Below, piece after piece: positions 54,709 through 64,000 of a stretch of DNA of 64,000 bases (position 1 is its first letter; every line of letters begins with the position of its first letter). Under the pieces are notes generated by a model. It searched no databases, was not told the origin of the DNA, and saw only the letters and a list, made by a program, of their open reading frames with translations. The position numbers and the translations under genes were made by a program. Source of the stretch: Vibrio tubiashii (GTDB lineage: Bacteria; Pseudomonadota; Gammaproteobacteria; Enterobacterales; Vibrionaceae); contig JRWQ01000020.1 of assembly GCA_000775715.1 (NCBI GenBank), forward strand, positions 45,046-109,045. Reading direction: 5' to 3'.

Positions 54709-54730
54709 CATCTAACAAGTATGACGGCTA

Positions 54731-56674
<1,944 letters not shown>

Positions 56675-57100
56675 ATGTGGACTCAGAAAACCATTCAACT
56701 CAAAGCAAAAAGTCGTGGATTTCACCTAATAACCGATGAAATTGAACAACAATTGCCGCAAATCAGAGACTATTCTGTCGGTTTATTACATTTATTTATC
56801 CAGCATACCTCGGCTAGTTTAACCATCAATGAAAATGCCGACCCAACAGTAAGACACGACATGGAAAAGCACTTCAACCAATCGGTTCCTGAACGTGCTC
56901 CTTATTACAAACACACTTATGAGGGAGACGATGACATGCCTGCCCACATTAAAGCATCAACATTGGGTTGTAGCGTGTCTATTCCGATGAGCAACGGACA
57001 ACTAGTGCTAGGGATGTGGCAAGGAATCTATTTAGGTGAGCATAGAGACTACGGTGGCAACCGCAACATTATTGCGACATTACAAGGCGAGTTCAAATAA
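56675..57100 (+). CDS. yjbQ: YjbQ family protein (secondary thiamine-phosphate synthase type)
   Basis: YjbQ (UPF0047) is a small trimeric beta protein with weak thiamine-phosphate synthase activity in E. coli; its true role is uncertain. The 141-residue protein shows the family motifs [20 protein letters not shown] (about 37-56) with the conserved His, and the C-terminal GTWQGIYL-like block [20 protein letters not shown] with the acidic-His site. It lies convergent to alr and has no operon partner. The ATG at 56675 follows AGGTG. Confidence 0.92.
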   Translation: MWTQKTIQLKAKSRGFHLITDEIEQQLPQIRDYSVGLLHLFIQHTSASLTINENADPTVRHDMEKHFNQSVPERAPYYKHTYEGDDDMPAHIKASTLGCSVSIPMSNGQLVLGMWQGIYLGEHRDYGGNRNIIATLQGEFK

Positions 57101-57102
57101 CA

Positions 57103-57125
57103 ACGGAGCCCCGAGGCTCCGTATA
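57103..57125. terminator. Terminator hairpin between yjbQ and alr
   Basis: The stem ACGGAGCC / GGCTCCGT with loop CCGA lies between the two convergent genes. Tails are ATAAATAAG on plus and TGTTATTT on minus, so efficiency is modest. Confidence 0.6.
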
Positions 57126-57151
57126 AATAAGGGGTGAAGATTCGAGTTAGA

Positions 57152-58228
57152 CTAGTTAGAGTATTCCATATCGACTCGTGACGTCAGTTTAGTCACTAAC
57201 TCATAGGCAATAGTGCCAATATGATCAGCGACCTCTTCTGCAGGTAGATCTTTGCCCCATAAAATCGCTTCATCACCGACTCTATCTAAAGCATCGGCTC
57301 CCAAATCAACGGTTAGCATATCCATAGACACTCGACCAGCAATGGGCACTTTACGACCGTTAACCAATACTGGTGTGCCATTTGGCGCCGTACGTGGATA
57401 TCCATCACCGTAACCGATGGCAATCACGCCAACCTTAGTGTCACGCTCACTGGTCCAGATTCCACCATAGCCAACACTTTCACCCGCTTTGACATCACGC
57501 ACAGCGATCAGGTGAGACTTAAGCGTCATGACAGGTTGATAGCCCATCTGCTCTGCAGTTTTATCGCTAAATGGTGAAACGCCATACATGATAATGCCCG
57601 GGCGAACCCACTCTAATTGACTATCAGGCCAAGCGAGCAAGCCTGCAGAGGCCGCTAGTGAACGCTCACCTTCGCAACCTTCGGTTAGAGATAGAAATAG
57701 ATCAGTCTGCTCTGAGGTAGTGGCTCTATCGAGCTCATCGGCACAACCAAAATGGCTCATATAGCGTAATGGTTTAGCCACATTTCGGCACGCTTTCAAC
57801 CTCGTAACGAAATCAGAATACAGTTCAGGTCTTACACCTAAGCGGTGCATACCACTGTCTATCTTTAACCAAACAACAACCGGAGTTTCAAGTTCTGCTT
57901 GTTCCAATGCTCGCAACTGCTCTTCACAGTGAACCACGGTTTGGATGTTATTAGTAACCAGAACAGGTAGGTCTCCCTGAGAGTAGAAACCCTCAAGCAA
58001 TAAGATAGGTTTAACCACGCCACACGCTCTTAGCTGCAGCGCTTCTTCAATACGAGCAACACCAAACGCATCGGCACCTTGGGCATTTTTGGCAATATGA
58101 CGCAAGCCATGACCATAGCTGTTGGCCTTAACCACTGCCATCACCTTGCTGTTCGGCGCTTGCTGCTTAATCTGCTCTAGGTTGTGCTCTAACGCATCAA
58201 GATTGATGTACGCTGTCGCCGCTTTCAT
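57152..58228 (-). CDS. alr: Alanine racemase
   Basis: Alr makes D-alanine for peptidoglycan. The ATG at 58228 (358 residues, [20 protein letters not shown]) aligns with E. coli Alr; the in-frame ATG at 58237 adds three residues and cannot be excluded. The PLP lysine is K34 in [11 protein letters not shown], and the catalytic tyrosine sits in [10 protein letters not shown], about residue 252. [12 protein letters not shown] near the C-terminus is a conserved block. It starts 12 bases after dnaB, as in other Vibrio and enteric genomes, so the two form an operon. Confidence 0.95.
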   Translation of the reverse strand: MKAATAYINLDALEHNLEQIKQQAPNSKVMAVVKANSYGHGLRHIAKNAQGADAFGVARIEEALQLRACGVVKPILLLEGFYSQGDLPVLVTNNIQTVVHCEEQLRALEQAELETPVVVWLKIDSGMHRLGVRPELYSDFVTRLKACRNVAKPLRYMSHFGCADELDRATTSEQTDLFLSLTEGCEGERSLAASAGLLAWPDSQLEWVRPGIIMYGVSPFSDKTAEQMGYQPVMTLKSHLIAVRDVKAGESVGYGGIWTSERDTKVGVIAIGYGDGYPRTAPNGTPVLVNGRKVPIAGRVSMDMLTVDLGADALDRVGDEAILWGKDLPAEEVADHIGTIAYELVTKLTSRVDMEYSN

Positions 58229-58240
58229 ATAGCTCATGCG

Positions 58241-59653
58241 TTATTCATCATCCATGTCGAACGCAGGGCCTGCGTAATTGTCAAAGCGAGACCACTGACC
58301 TTGGAAGGTCAAACGAACCGAACCGATAGGACCATTACGCTGCTTACCAAGAATGATCTCAGCCGTACCTTTCATCGAACTGTCCGGATTGTAAACCTCA
58401 TCACGATAGATGAACATAATCAAGTCGGCATCCTGCTCGATAGAGCCTGATTCACGAAGGTCTGAGTTAACTGGACGTTTGTCAGCACGTTGCTCTAGGG
58501 AACGGTTAAGCTGAGAAAGAGCCACAACAGGGACATTCAATTCTTTCGCGAGAGCTTTTAACGAACGAGAAATTTCTGCGATTTCCAAAGTACGGTTATC
58601 TGATAGAGCAGGTACACGCATCAACTGTAGGTAGTCGACCATAATCATAGATAAGCCACCATGATCACGGGCGATACGACGAGCACGAGAACGGACTTCG
58701 GTAGGAGTCAGGCCAGAACTGTCATCGATGTACATGTTCTTCTTCTCCATCAGGATACCCATGGTAGAAGAGATACGCGCCCAGTCTTCGTCATCAAGCT
58801 GGCCAGTACGAATCTTGGTTTGGTCAACACGAGAAAGCGACGCAAGCATACGCATCATGATCTGTTCGGCTGGCATCTCTAGAGAGAAAATCAGCACTGG
58901 CTTCTCTTGTACCATCGCTGCATTCTCGCACAAGTTCATCGCAAAGGTCGTTTTACCCATAGAAGGACGTGCGGCGACGATGACCAAGTCTGAGCCTTGA
59001 AGACCTGCGGTCTTTTTATTCAGATCGGTAAAGCCAGTGTCGACACCAGTGACACCATCTTGCGGGGTTTTATATAACAGCTCGATACGCTCAAGAGTCT
59101 TCTCAAGAATGTTGTCGACATTTTGCGGGCCTTCATTTTCATTGGTACGAGACTCAGCAATCGCAAAGACCTTACTTTCAGCCAGATCAAGCAAATCTTC
59201 CGAGCCACGACCTTGAGGGTCATAACCAGCATCGGCAATTTCATTCGCAACCCCGATTAAGTCGCGAACCAGTGCACGCTCTGCAACGATCTCTGCGTAA
59301 GCGTTGATGTTGGCCGCACTAGGGGTGTTTTTAACCAGATCAGCAAGATAAGCAAAACCACCCACATCATCAAGTTGCTCGCGAAGCTCTAGAAACTCCG
59401 ACAGAGTAATCAAGTCGAGCGGTTTGTTGTCTTCAAGAATCGATTTCACCGCTTCAAAAATAAGGCGATGAGGGCGGCTATAGAAATCTTTCGCAACCAC
59501 GCGCTCCGCAACGGTATCCCAACGCTCGTTGTCCAACAGCAGACCACCGATGACCGATTGCTCAGCCTCGAGTGAGTGAGGAGGTACTTTTATCGCATCA
59601 ACTTGTGCGTCGCTAAACTTTTTGTTTCGATTATCTACTTTCGCTTCGGCCAT
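58241..59653 (-). CDS. dnaB: Replicative DNA helicase DnaB
   Basis: DnaB is the hexameric helicase at the replication fork. The ATG at 59653 gives 470 residues starting MAEAKVDNRNKKFSDAQVDA, similar to other Vibrio DnaB; an upstream TTG at 59668 is not needed. The N-terminal domain (about 25-125, VPPHSLEAEQSVIGGLLLDN) precedes the RecA-like domain with Walker A ARPSMGKTTFAMNL (about 225-238), Walker B MIMVDYLQLM and the arginine finger region. It has no intein. It is upstream of alr. Confidence 0.97.
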   Translation of the reverse strand: MAEAKVDNRNKKFSDAQVDAIKVPPHSLEAEQSVIGGLLLDNERWDTVAERVVAKDFYSRPHRLIFEAVKSILEDNKPLDLITLSEFLELREQLDDVGGFAYLADLVKNTPSAANINAYAEIVAERALVRDLIGVANEIADAGYDPQGRGSEDLLDLAESKVFAIAESRTNENEGPQNVDNILEKTLERIELLYKTPQDGVTGVDTGFTDLNKKTAGLQGSDLVIVAARPSMGKTTFAMNLCENAAMVQEKPVLIFSLEMPAEQIMMRMLASLSRVDQTKIRTGQLDDEDWARISSTMGILMEKKNMYIDDSSGLTPTEVRSRARRIARDHGGLSMIMVDYLQLMRVPALSDNRTLEIAEISRSLKALAKELNVPVVALSQLNRSLEQRADKRPVNSDLRESGSIEQDADLIMFIYRDEVYNPDSSMKGTAEIILGKQRNGPIGSVRLTFQGQWSRFDNYAGPAFDMDDE

Positions 59654-59826
59654 GGGTTCGCTCAACAACTTGCTATAGATCGCTAATTATAACGAGAAAG
59701 ATGCCGTTGTCTGTACTAATGCACGACTTTGTCGAGTTCTAATGTAGAATTAACTTGTTGTTGACGGTCCAAGTCCCGTTTGAAACTACTATTGCGCAGT
59801 TTTTATCACGAATATTGAGGTTGTCA

Positions 59827-60591
59827 GTGTCTAAGGTTTGGCTAATGAGTGCAGGATTAATGAGCTCTATGTTCGTTTATGCTGACGACAATGGACAAAA
59901 CAGCATCGATATTGACCTTCCCTCTCCTTGGAATACTGAGGTTGAGTTCGGCTATCAGTCACACCATGGCAACTCAGACTCGCAATCTCTTAACTCACGC
60001 CTAAGCGCAGAGTACGTCAAAGGCCGTTATCGTACCAATGGCGAATGGAAATACTATCTGCTGTATAAAGATGGTGAAGAGGATAAGCGCCAGTCAACAT
60101 ACACCGCTCAGAGTGACTACAAGTTAGGTCCAAAAACCTATTTGTACGGCAGTTTCAAAGGGGTAGATTCACGCTATAGTGCGTACTTTAAGGATTATAC
60201 TCTCTCAAGCGGTTTGGGTTATCAGTTCGCTAACACCAGCAAGTTTGTACTGGAGTTCGAATTTGGCCCAGGTTTTCGTTATCAAGAGCCTAATCTCGAT
60301 GAAATTGATGACGATGACATCATCTTTCCAGAGATCGTTCAGGAAGGGATATTTCGTGGCAACCTCAATACCAAGTGGCAGGCGCTAAAAACGTTAGCGA
60401 TATCCGCAGACCTGACTATCGTTTCTGGTCGTAGTAACACTCGTACCGATACCGATGTGAGCGTAACCAACAACATTACCGAAGATATTGCACTTAAGCT
60501 TGCCTACTCGCGCCAATTCCACGACAAAGTGCCTGACGGACTGTTTAAAGCCGACAGTATGTTTTCCGTAAACCTACTGTTTGCCTTCTAA
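59827..60591 (+). CDS. DUF481 family outer-membrane-type protein
   Basis: The GTG at 59827 follows TTGAGG at 6 bases and gives 254 residues with a signal peptide VSKVWLMSAGLMSSMFVYA. An upstream ATG-like start at 59755 was rejected: it would put 24 extra residues before the signal. The rest is predicted beta-barrel, with alternating strands such as WNTEVEFGYQSHHGNSDSQS, YLYGSFKGVDSRYSAYF and FVLEFEFGPGFRYQEP, and a C-terminal phenylalanine (NLLFAF) typical of outer-membrane proteins. DUF481 (YdiY-like) has no known function. It is divergent from dnaB and ends at the ribosomal operon. Confidence 0.8.
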   Translation: MSKVWLMSAGLMSSMFVYADDNGQNSIDIDLPSPWNTEVEFGYQSHHGNSDSQSLNSRLSAEYVKGRYRTNGEWKYYLLYKDGEEDKRQSTYTAQSDYKLGPKTYLYGSFKGVDSRYSAYFKDYTLSSGLGYQFANTSKFVLEFEFGPGFRYQEPNLDEIDDDDIIFPEIVQEGIFRGNLNTKWQALKTLAISADLTIVSGRSNTRTDTDVSVTNNITEDIALKLAYSRQFHDKVPDGLFKADSMFSVNLLFAF

Positions 60592-60615
60592 GACAAAATT
60601 ACTGAACTACAGACA

Positions 60616-60648
60616 TAAAAAAAGCACCTCTAGGAGGTGCTTTTAAGA
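60616..60648. terminator. Bidirectional terminator rplI / DUF481 gene
   Basis: The stem AAAAGCACCTC-TA-GAGGTGCTTTT has A runs before it and T runs after it on both strands; on the minus strand it closes the rpsF-priB-rpsR-rplI operon with GCTTTTTTTATG. Confidence 0.9.
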
Positions 60649-60665
60649 TACGTCTTGATACTGAA

Positions 60666-61118
60666 TTACTCAGCAGCAACAACTTGTAGGTTAACTTTAG
60701 CGAAAACTTCAGAGTGAAGTTGAACGCTGATCTCGAACTCGCCGATGTTACGTAGTGCGCCTTCAGGAAGACGAACTTCGCTTTTAACAACTTCAACGCC
60801 AGCCGCAGTGATTGCGTCAGCGATGTCGCGAGTACCGATAGAACCGAATAGTTTACCTTCGTCACCAGCTTTAGATGCAATAACAACTGCTTCTAGAGCG
60901 TTAACTTTCTCAGCGCGAGCTTCTGATGCAGCTAGTTGCTCAGCAGCTTTAGCTTCTAGTTCAGCACGACGTGCTTCGAACATTTCAACGTTAGCTTTAG
61001 TAGCCATAACTGCTTTACCTTGAGGGATAAGGAAGTTACGAGCGTAGCCAGATTTAACGTTTACAGTTTCGCCTAGAGCACCTAGTTTACCGATTTTATC
61101 AAGTAGAATAACTTGCAT
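60666..61118 (-). CDS. rplI: 50S ribosomal protein L9
   Basis: L9 is a 150-residue 23S rRNA-binding protein with two globular domains joined by a long helix. The N-terminal domain [20 protein letters not shown] and [14 protein letters not shown] is the family signature; the helix runs about 41-75 and the C-terminal domain to the end. It is the last gene of the rpsF operon, with GAGGAATT before the ATG and a strong terminator after it. Confidence 0.98.
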   Translation of the reverse strand: MQVILLDKIGKLGALGETVNVKSGYARNFLIPQGKAVMATKANVEMFEARRAELEAKAAEQLAASEARAEKVNALEAVVIASKAGDEGKLFGSIGTRDIADAITAAGVEVVKSEVRLPEGALRNIGEFEISVQLHSEVFAKVNLQVVAAE

Positions 61119-61148
61119 TGTTTAATTCCTCTTTATAAAACGAGCCGA

Positions 61149-61379
<231 letters not shown>

Positions 61380-61392
61380 CTATCTCCTGATC

Positions 61393-61695
61393 TTAAATTT
61401 GAGTAATGTTGTCAGCATGAAGCACTAATTTTCCCACACCATTTCGGCCGGTCTGATAAGTGACAAAACCACCTACCTTAATGCTACTGCCTTGTACTAA
61501 ATTCTGAGTTAATGCTTGTGACCTTTGCCCGCTAACCACTACCGGCATACGACAATAAACTTGTCTCGGTAAGTCAGCTTCAATAACGGTAGAGCGATGC
61601 TCTAACCAAAATCGACAGTGTTCTATGCCACTTGGGCTTTTACTACGAACGGGCGGTTTGGCTATGGTGCCAGAAAGCTCCATTCGATTGGTCAT
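61393..61695 (-). CDS. priB: Primosomal replication protein PriB
   Basis: PriB is an OB-fold dimer that binds ssDNA and helps PriA reload DnaB at stalled forks. The 100-residue protein begins [20 protein letters not shown] and contains [15 protein letters not shown], typical of PriB. It sits 8 bases after rpsF and 16 bases before rpsR, the conserved ribosomal-operon position. Together with dnaB and ssb, this makes a third replication-restart gene in the window, though they are not in one operon. Confidence 0.95.
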   Translation of the reverse strand: MTNRMELSGTIAKPPVRSKSPSGIEHCRFWLEHRSTVIEADLPRQVYCRMPVVVSGQRSQALTQNLVQGSSIKVGGFVTYQTGRNGVGKLVLHADNITQI

Positions 61696-61703
61696 AAGAG
61701 AAA

Positions 61704-62084
61704 TTACTCAGCAGCTGCTTCTGGCTTAGCTTCAGCACGCTCTTCGCGACGAGGAGCACGCTCTTCTTTCTGCTTAAGCATGATAGATTGCTCAGTGATC
61801 GCTGTTTTAGTACGCATGATCATGTTACGTAGAACTGCATCGTTGAAACGGAAAGCAGTTTCTAGCTCATCAATTACAGCTTGGTCAGCTTCAACGTTCA
61901 TTAGAACGTAGTGAGCTTTGTGAAGCTTGTTGATTGGGTAAGCCAGTTGACGACGACCCCAGTCTTCTAGACGGTGGATAGTACCGCCAGCTTCAGTGAT
62001 AGAACCAGTGTAACGCTCGATCATGCCAGCAACTTGCTCGCTTTGATCTGGGTGCACCATGAATACGATTTCGTAATGACGCAT
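61704..62084 (-). CDS. rpsF: 30S ribosomal protein S6
   Basis: S6 binds S18 and the central domain of 16S rRNA. The 126-residue protein has [20 protein letters not shown], the central [20 protein letters not shown] and an acidic C-terminal tail that is a target of glutamate addition by RimK in E. coli (here [13 protein letters not shown]). It is the first gene of rpsF-priB-rpsR-rplI. An AAGGAG ribosome-binding site lies 6 bases upstream of the ATG. Feedback control by the S6:S18 complex at the leader is expected from other bacteria. Confidence 0.97.
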   Translation of the reverse strand: MRHYEIVFMVHPDQSEQVAGMIERYTGSITEAGGTIHRLEDWGRRQLAYPINKLHKAHYVLMNVEADQAVIDELETAFRFNDAVLRNMIMRTKTAITEQSIMLKQKEERAPRREERAEAKPEAAAE

Positions 62085-62145
62085 GGGTTGCTCCTTACGG
62101 ATTATTCAGCTTCCACAAATGGCTCGGTCGTCCAGAGGAAGCAAG
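62085..62145 (-). promoter_or_regulatory. Probable S6:S18-binding leader of rpsF
   Basis: The rpsF 5' leader can form a stem GCTTCC/GGAAGC (62137-62142 with 62109-62114) enclosing GACCGAGCC, followed by CCG at 62098-62100 and the AAGGAG site. Many bacteria have an S6:S18-binding structure with a CCG here that allows autorepression. The assignment rests on position and the CCG element only. Confidence 0.4.
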
Positions 62146-62352
62146 GAACTAAAGATAATTGACCGAGTTTTAAGGAGCACGAATAGTACAGAAAGAAACC
62201 AATTTACGCAAGAAAAAAGATGCATAGAACCAAAAGCTATCTCGTGATAACTTCTTCCTCACGCTTTTCAGATTAGTTGACATCCACACTGACGAGAAGA
62301 CCAACACACTCTAGCTATTTATTAGTTGTAATTTTGCTCAAGGAGAAAGGGA

Positions 62353-62712
62353 ATGAAGCCTGGTGCTACCGGTATTAAGCGAATTATTAATGCGACTGGT
62401 TACTCGATGAAAGGGCTTAAGGCAGCATGGCTGCATGAAGCCGCGTTTCGTCAAGAAATCGTACTGCTGATAGTAATGACGGCGCTGACTTTCTTCCTCC
62501 CGGTCACCAAGCTTGAGCAAGTCATAATGATTAGCAGTCTGTTTGTCGTTGTATTGGTTGAGCTGATCAACTCAGCCATTGAAGCTGTGGTTGACCGTAT
62601 TGGTTCTGAACATCATGAGCTTAGTGGACGCGCCAAAGACATTGGCTCTGCGGCAGTTTTTGTTGCCCTAGGCTTAGTTGCAGTTACTTGGGGGTTGATA
62701 CTCTTCCTCTAA
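62353..62712 (+). CDS. dgkA: Diacylglycerol kinase
   Basis: DgkA is an integral inner-membrane kinase that recycles diacylglycerol to phosphatidic acid, for example after membrane-derived oligosaccharide synthesis. The 119-residue protein has an N-terminal amphipathic helix (NATGYSMKGLKAAWLHEAAF), three membrane helices and the catalytic signature VELINSAIEAVVDRIG (about 76-91), then HELSGRAKDIGSAAVF. Length is close to E. coli DgkA (122). It is divergent from rpsF and convergent with bfr. Confidence 0.96.
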   Translation: MKPGATGIKRIINATGYSMKGLKAAWLHEAAFRQEIVLLIVMTALTFFLPVTKLEQVIMISSLFVVVLVELINSAIEAVVDRIGSEHHELSGRAKDIGSAAVFVALGLVAVTWGLILFL

Positions 62713-62732
62713 TGCTGATGAGTAGAACTCAC

Positions 62733-62765
62733 AAAAAATCCCTGAGTAAGTTCAGGGATTTTTAA
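62733..62765. terminator. Bidirectional terminator dgkA / bfr
   Basis: The stem AAAATCCCTGA / TCAGGGATTTT with loop GTAAGT has A and T runs on both sides. It lies between two convergent genes. Confidence 0.88.
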
Positions 62766-62783
62766 CGTTCTAATTATATGAAT

Positions 62784-63266
62784 CTAATCGTCATCTTCAT
62801 CGACATATTGAGCTTGTAAGTAGTTCTGAATGCCTGTCATATCGATCAAGCCGAGTTGGGTTTCCAACCAATCCACATGTTCTTCTTCATCTTCTAGAAT
62901 ATCTTGGAACAGATCGCGTGAAACATAATCATGAATATCTTCGGCGTAAGCAATCGCGTTCTTCAGATCCGGAATTGCGGCCATCTCTAATTTGAGGTCG
63001 CACTCAAGCATCTCTTTGGTGTCTTCACCGATCATTAGTTTGCCGAGGTCTTGTAAATTCGGTAAACCTTCGAGAAATAGAATACGTTCGATGAGATGGT
63101 CGGCATGCTTCATTTCATCGATAGATTCATGATACTCCTTATCAGCGAGATGCTTCAGACCCCAGTCTTTGTACATTCGTGCGTGCAGGAAATATTGGTT
63201 TATAGCGACGAGCTCATTGCCGAGTATTTTGTTGAGATGTTGGATTATTATTGGATCGCCTTTCAT
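62784..63266 (-). CDS. bfr: Bacterioferritin
   Basis: Bfr stores iron as a 24-mer with heme at subunit interfaces. The 160-residue protein has all ferroxidase ligands in place: E18, E51, H54, E94, E127 and H130, plus heme ligand M52 in EMKH. The motif [20 protein letters not shown] begins the protein. It is 72 bases downstream of bfd, the usual bfd-bfr pair. Acidic C-terminal YVDEDDD is a family trait. Iron release needs Bfd. Confidence 0.96.
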   Translation of the reverse strand: MKGDPIIIQHLNKILGNELVAINQYFLHARMYKDWGLKHLADKEYHESIDEMKHADHLIERILFLEGLPNLQDLGKLMIGEDTKEMLECDLKLEMAAIPDLKNAIAYAEDIHDYVSRDLFQDILEDEEEHVDWLETQLGLIDMTGIQNYLQAQYVDEDDD

Positions 63267-63338
63267 TACACAGCCCTCCTCTTTGGCTCTTTTAAATCTA
63301 GTACCAAATGAGAAGGTGTCAAAAGGCTCAGCGTTGAT

Positions 63339-63527
63339 TTAGCTGGCTTGTTTAACTTGTAGGTATTCTGTTTCTGCTAAAATTTCTTTGGTCATCTTAA
63401 TACACTTACCACATTGACTGCCTAGCGGCGTGCATTGTCTAATTCCCTTAATATCAGTTACACCTTCATCAATGGCTAACTTCCTAATTTTCTTATCTGA
63501 AATTCCATGGCAAAGGCATACAAACAT
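63339..63527 (-). CDS. bfd: Bacterioferritin-associated ferredoxin Bfd
   Basis: Bfd is a small [2Fe-2S] protein that reduces Bfr to release stored iron. The ATG at 63527 gives 62 residues, MFVCLCHGISDKKIRKLAID; the four cluster cysteines are C4, C6, C39 and C42 (C-x-C-x32-C-x2-C). The frame open from 63560 lacks a ribosome site. In E. coli bfd is induced by low iron through Fur; a weak Fur-box-like sequence lies 36 bases upstream here. Confidence 0.95.
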   Translation of the reverse strand: MFVCLCHGISDKKIRKLAIDEGVTDIKGIRQCTPLGSQCGKCIKMTKEILAETEYLQVKQAS

Positions 63528-63562
63528 AAAAACACTTCTACTATTAACTTGCGACCACAAAT

Positions 63563-63581
63563 ATAAACAAGAACAATTATC
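63563..63581 (-). promoter_or_regulatory. Weak Fur-box-like sequence upstream of bfd
   Basis: ATAAACAAGAACAATTATC agrees with the 19-base Fur consensus in 11 positions, with one good half. Its distance from the bfd start (36 bases) is right for an operator, and bfd is a Fur target elsewhere. The match is near background for AT-rich DNA. Confidence 0.35.
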
Positions 63582-63686
63582 ACTTCCAGTTGTATTTGTG
63601 CACTAAACAGAACATTTTGTTATATAGAAATAATTAACCAGGCAAAGTTTCAAGTAGTTAGGATGCAACGAATTAAGGGGCTTAAA

Positions 63687-63740
63687 ATGAGTGATAATTT
63701 TCAGCCAGTTACCGTCACAAAAGCAGCTACTTCCTTATAA
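63687..63740 (+). CDS. Candidate 17-residue peptide ORF between bfd and tuf
   Basis: ATG at 63687 preceded by AAGGGG (spacing 6) opens an ORF of 17 codons plus TAA, encoding MSDNFQPVTVTKAATSL. It ends just before the terminator at 63750. It could be a leader peptide, a small protein or a gene remnant. Apart from this and the hairpin, the 308-base bfd-tuf gap shows nothing recognised. Confidence 0.25.
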   Translation: MSDNFQPVTVTKAATSL

Positions 63741-63749
63741 CCAAAAACG

Positions 63750-63775
63750 AAAAAGGGAAGCCTAAGCTTCCCTTT
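63750..63775 (-). terminator. Terminator of tuf
   Basis: The stem AAAGGGAAGC / GCTTCCCTTT with loop CTAA is followed on the minus strand by TTCGTTTTT. It lies about 60 bases past the tuf stop and may also act from the plus side. Confidence 0.85.
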
Positions 63776-63835
63776 CTCTAATGCGTGTTCTTCAATAAAG
63801 AAGAAGTGCGCAAGATTTCAATTAATTCGTAAGAA

Positions 63836-64000
63836 TTAGTCGAAGATCTTAGCAACAACACCAGCACCAACTGTACGGCCACCTTCGCGGATTGCGAAAC
63901 GTAGACCTTCGTCCATCGCGATTGGAGCGATTAGTTCAACAGTCATCTTGATGTTATCGCCTGGCATTACCATTTCTACGCCTTCTGGTAGCTCGATGTT
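63836..64000 (-). CDS. tuf: Elongation factor Tu, C-terminal part (cut by window edge)
   Basis: Only the last 54 residues are in the window. On the minus strand they read [20 protein letters not shown] and end [13 protein letters not shown] before TAA at 63838-63836. This is the EF-Tu domain III end. EF-Tu carries aminoacyl-tRNA to the ribosome. Many gammaproteobacteria have two tuf genes; this copy is likely tufB by its place near bfd and the ribosomal clusters, but that is inferred. Confidence 0.96.
   Translation of the reverse strand, partial: NIELPEGVEMVMPGDNIKMTVELIAPIAMDEGLRFAIREGGRTVGAGVVAKIFD

Larger units (their letters stand above)
54491..54710. repeat. Composite repeat element C (TIGR03899 gene-pgi junction)
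   Basis: This begins at the stop codon with heptamers GGGAAAC (54491-54518, four copies plus GGGA). After about 80 bases of unique DNA comes the mini-hairpin series GGGC-GGA-GCCC (54608-54618), GGGC-GCA-GCCC (54634-54644) and GC-GCA-GC (54654-54660), loop spacing 26 and 18. It closes with GTTCCCGTTTTCC (54661-54673), complementary to the heptamers apart from a few bases, so the ends form an inverted repeat. The pgi terminator follows with a stem like that of element A. Confidence 0.82.

Overview
The window is chromosomal DNA of a gammaproteobacterium of the genus Vibrio or a very close relative. Three things point there: a complete MSHA (mannose-sensitive haemagglutinin) type IV pilus locus in the mshH-to-mshQ order, a QstR-type competence regulator lodged between ssb and galU, and a ZrgA-type histidine-rich zinc protein with its ABC partner genes. 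No rRNA, tRNA, insertion sequence, prophage or CRISPR array was recognised. Almost everything is core chromosome, so most novelty lies between genes rather than in them. The species cannot be fixed from the sequence alone.

Layout. 1-3531 (all minus): cell-shape and division cluster mreB-mreC-mreD-maf-rng, with rng cut by the left edge. 3684-21995 (all minus): MSHA pilus, read right to left as mshH, I, J, K, L, M, N, E, G, F (regulator and secretion apparatus), then mshB, A, C, D, O, P, Q (pilins and MshQ). 22148-27583: ssb (minus), qstR, galU and uvrA (plus); a LexA box in front of uvrA overlaps the galU terminator. 27653-32492: a PglL-type O-oligosaccharyltransferase, a class V aminotransferase and lysC behind a lysine riboswitch. 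32762-38480: pmbA, yjgA/darP and the thiBPQ thiamine ABC transporter behind a TPP riboswitch. 38526-42243: ubiX, mpl, fbp, a small lipoprotein and ytfP. 42667-49902: tamB and tamA, msrA, ytfK, ytfJ. 50084-54490: zrgA with an ABC ATPase, a permease and a DUF3299 protein, an overlooked 34-residue membrane-peptide ORF, and a TIGR03899-type gene. 54731-64000: pgi, yjbQ, alr, dnaB, a DUF481 protein, the rpsF-priB-rpsR-rplI ribosomal operon, dgkA, bfr, bfd and the 3' end of tuf.

How the genes work together. The msh genes build and retract a surface-attachment pilus; MshE carries the c-di-GMP-binding N-terminal domain and MshH is a CsrD-like protein with degenerate GGDEF and EAL domains. PglL close by could modify pilins. 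The zrg genes form a zinc-acquisition set with a Zur-box-like palindrome in front. Lysine and thiamine supply are each controlled by a riboswitch visible in the DNA.

The most unusual feature is a family of composite repeats at three convergent gene junctions (about 32493-32764, 34741-35000 and 54491-54710). Each combines short G-rich tandem repeats next to a stop codon, a terminator-like hairpin, and a series of tiny GNA-triloop hairpins such as GGGC-GAA-GCCC at regular spacing. Stems vary in a compensating way and nearly all loops keep GNA, a loop class known to give exceptionally stable DNA mini-hairpins. I know of no name for this family.
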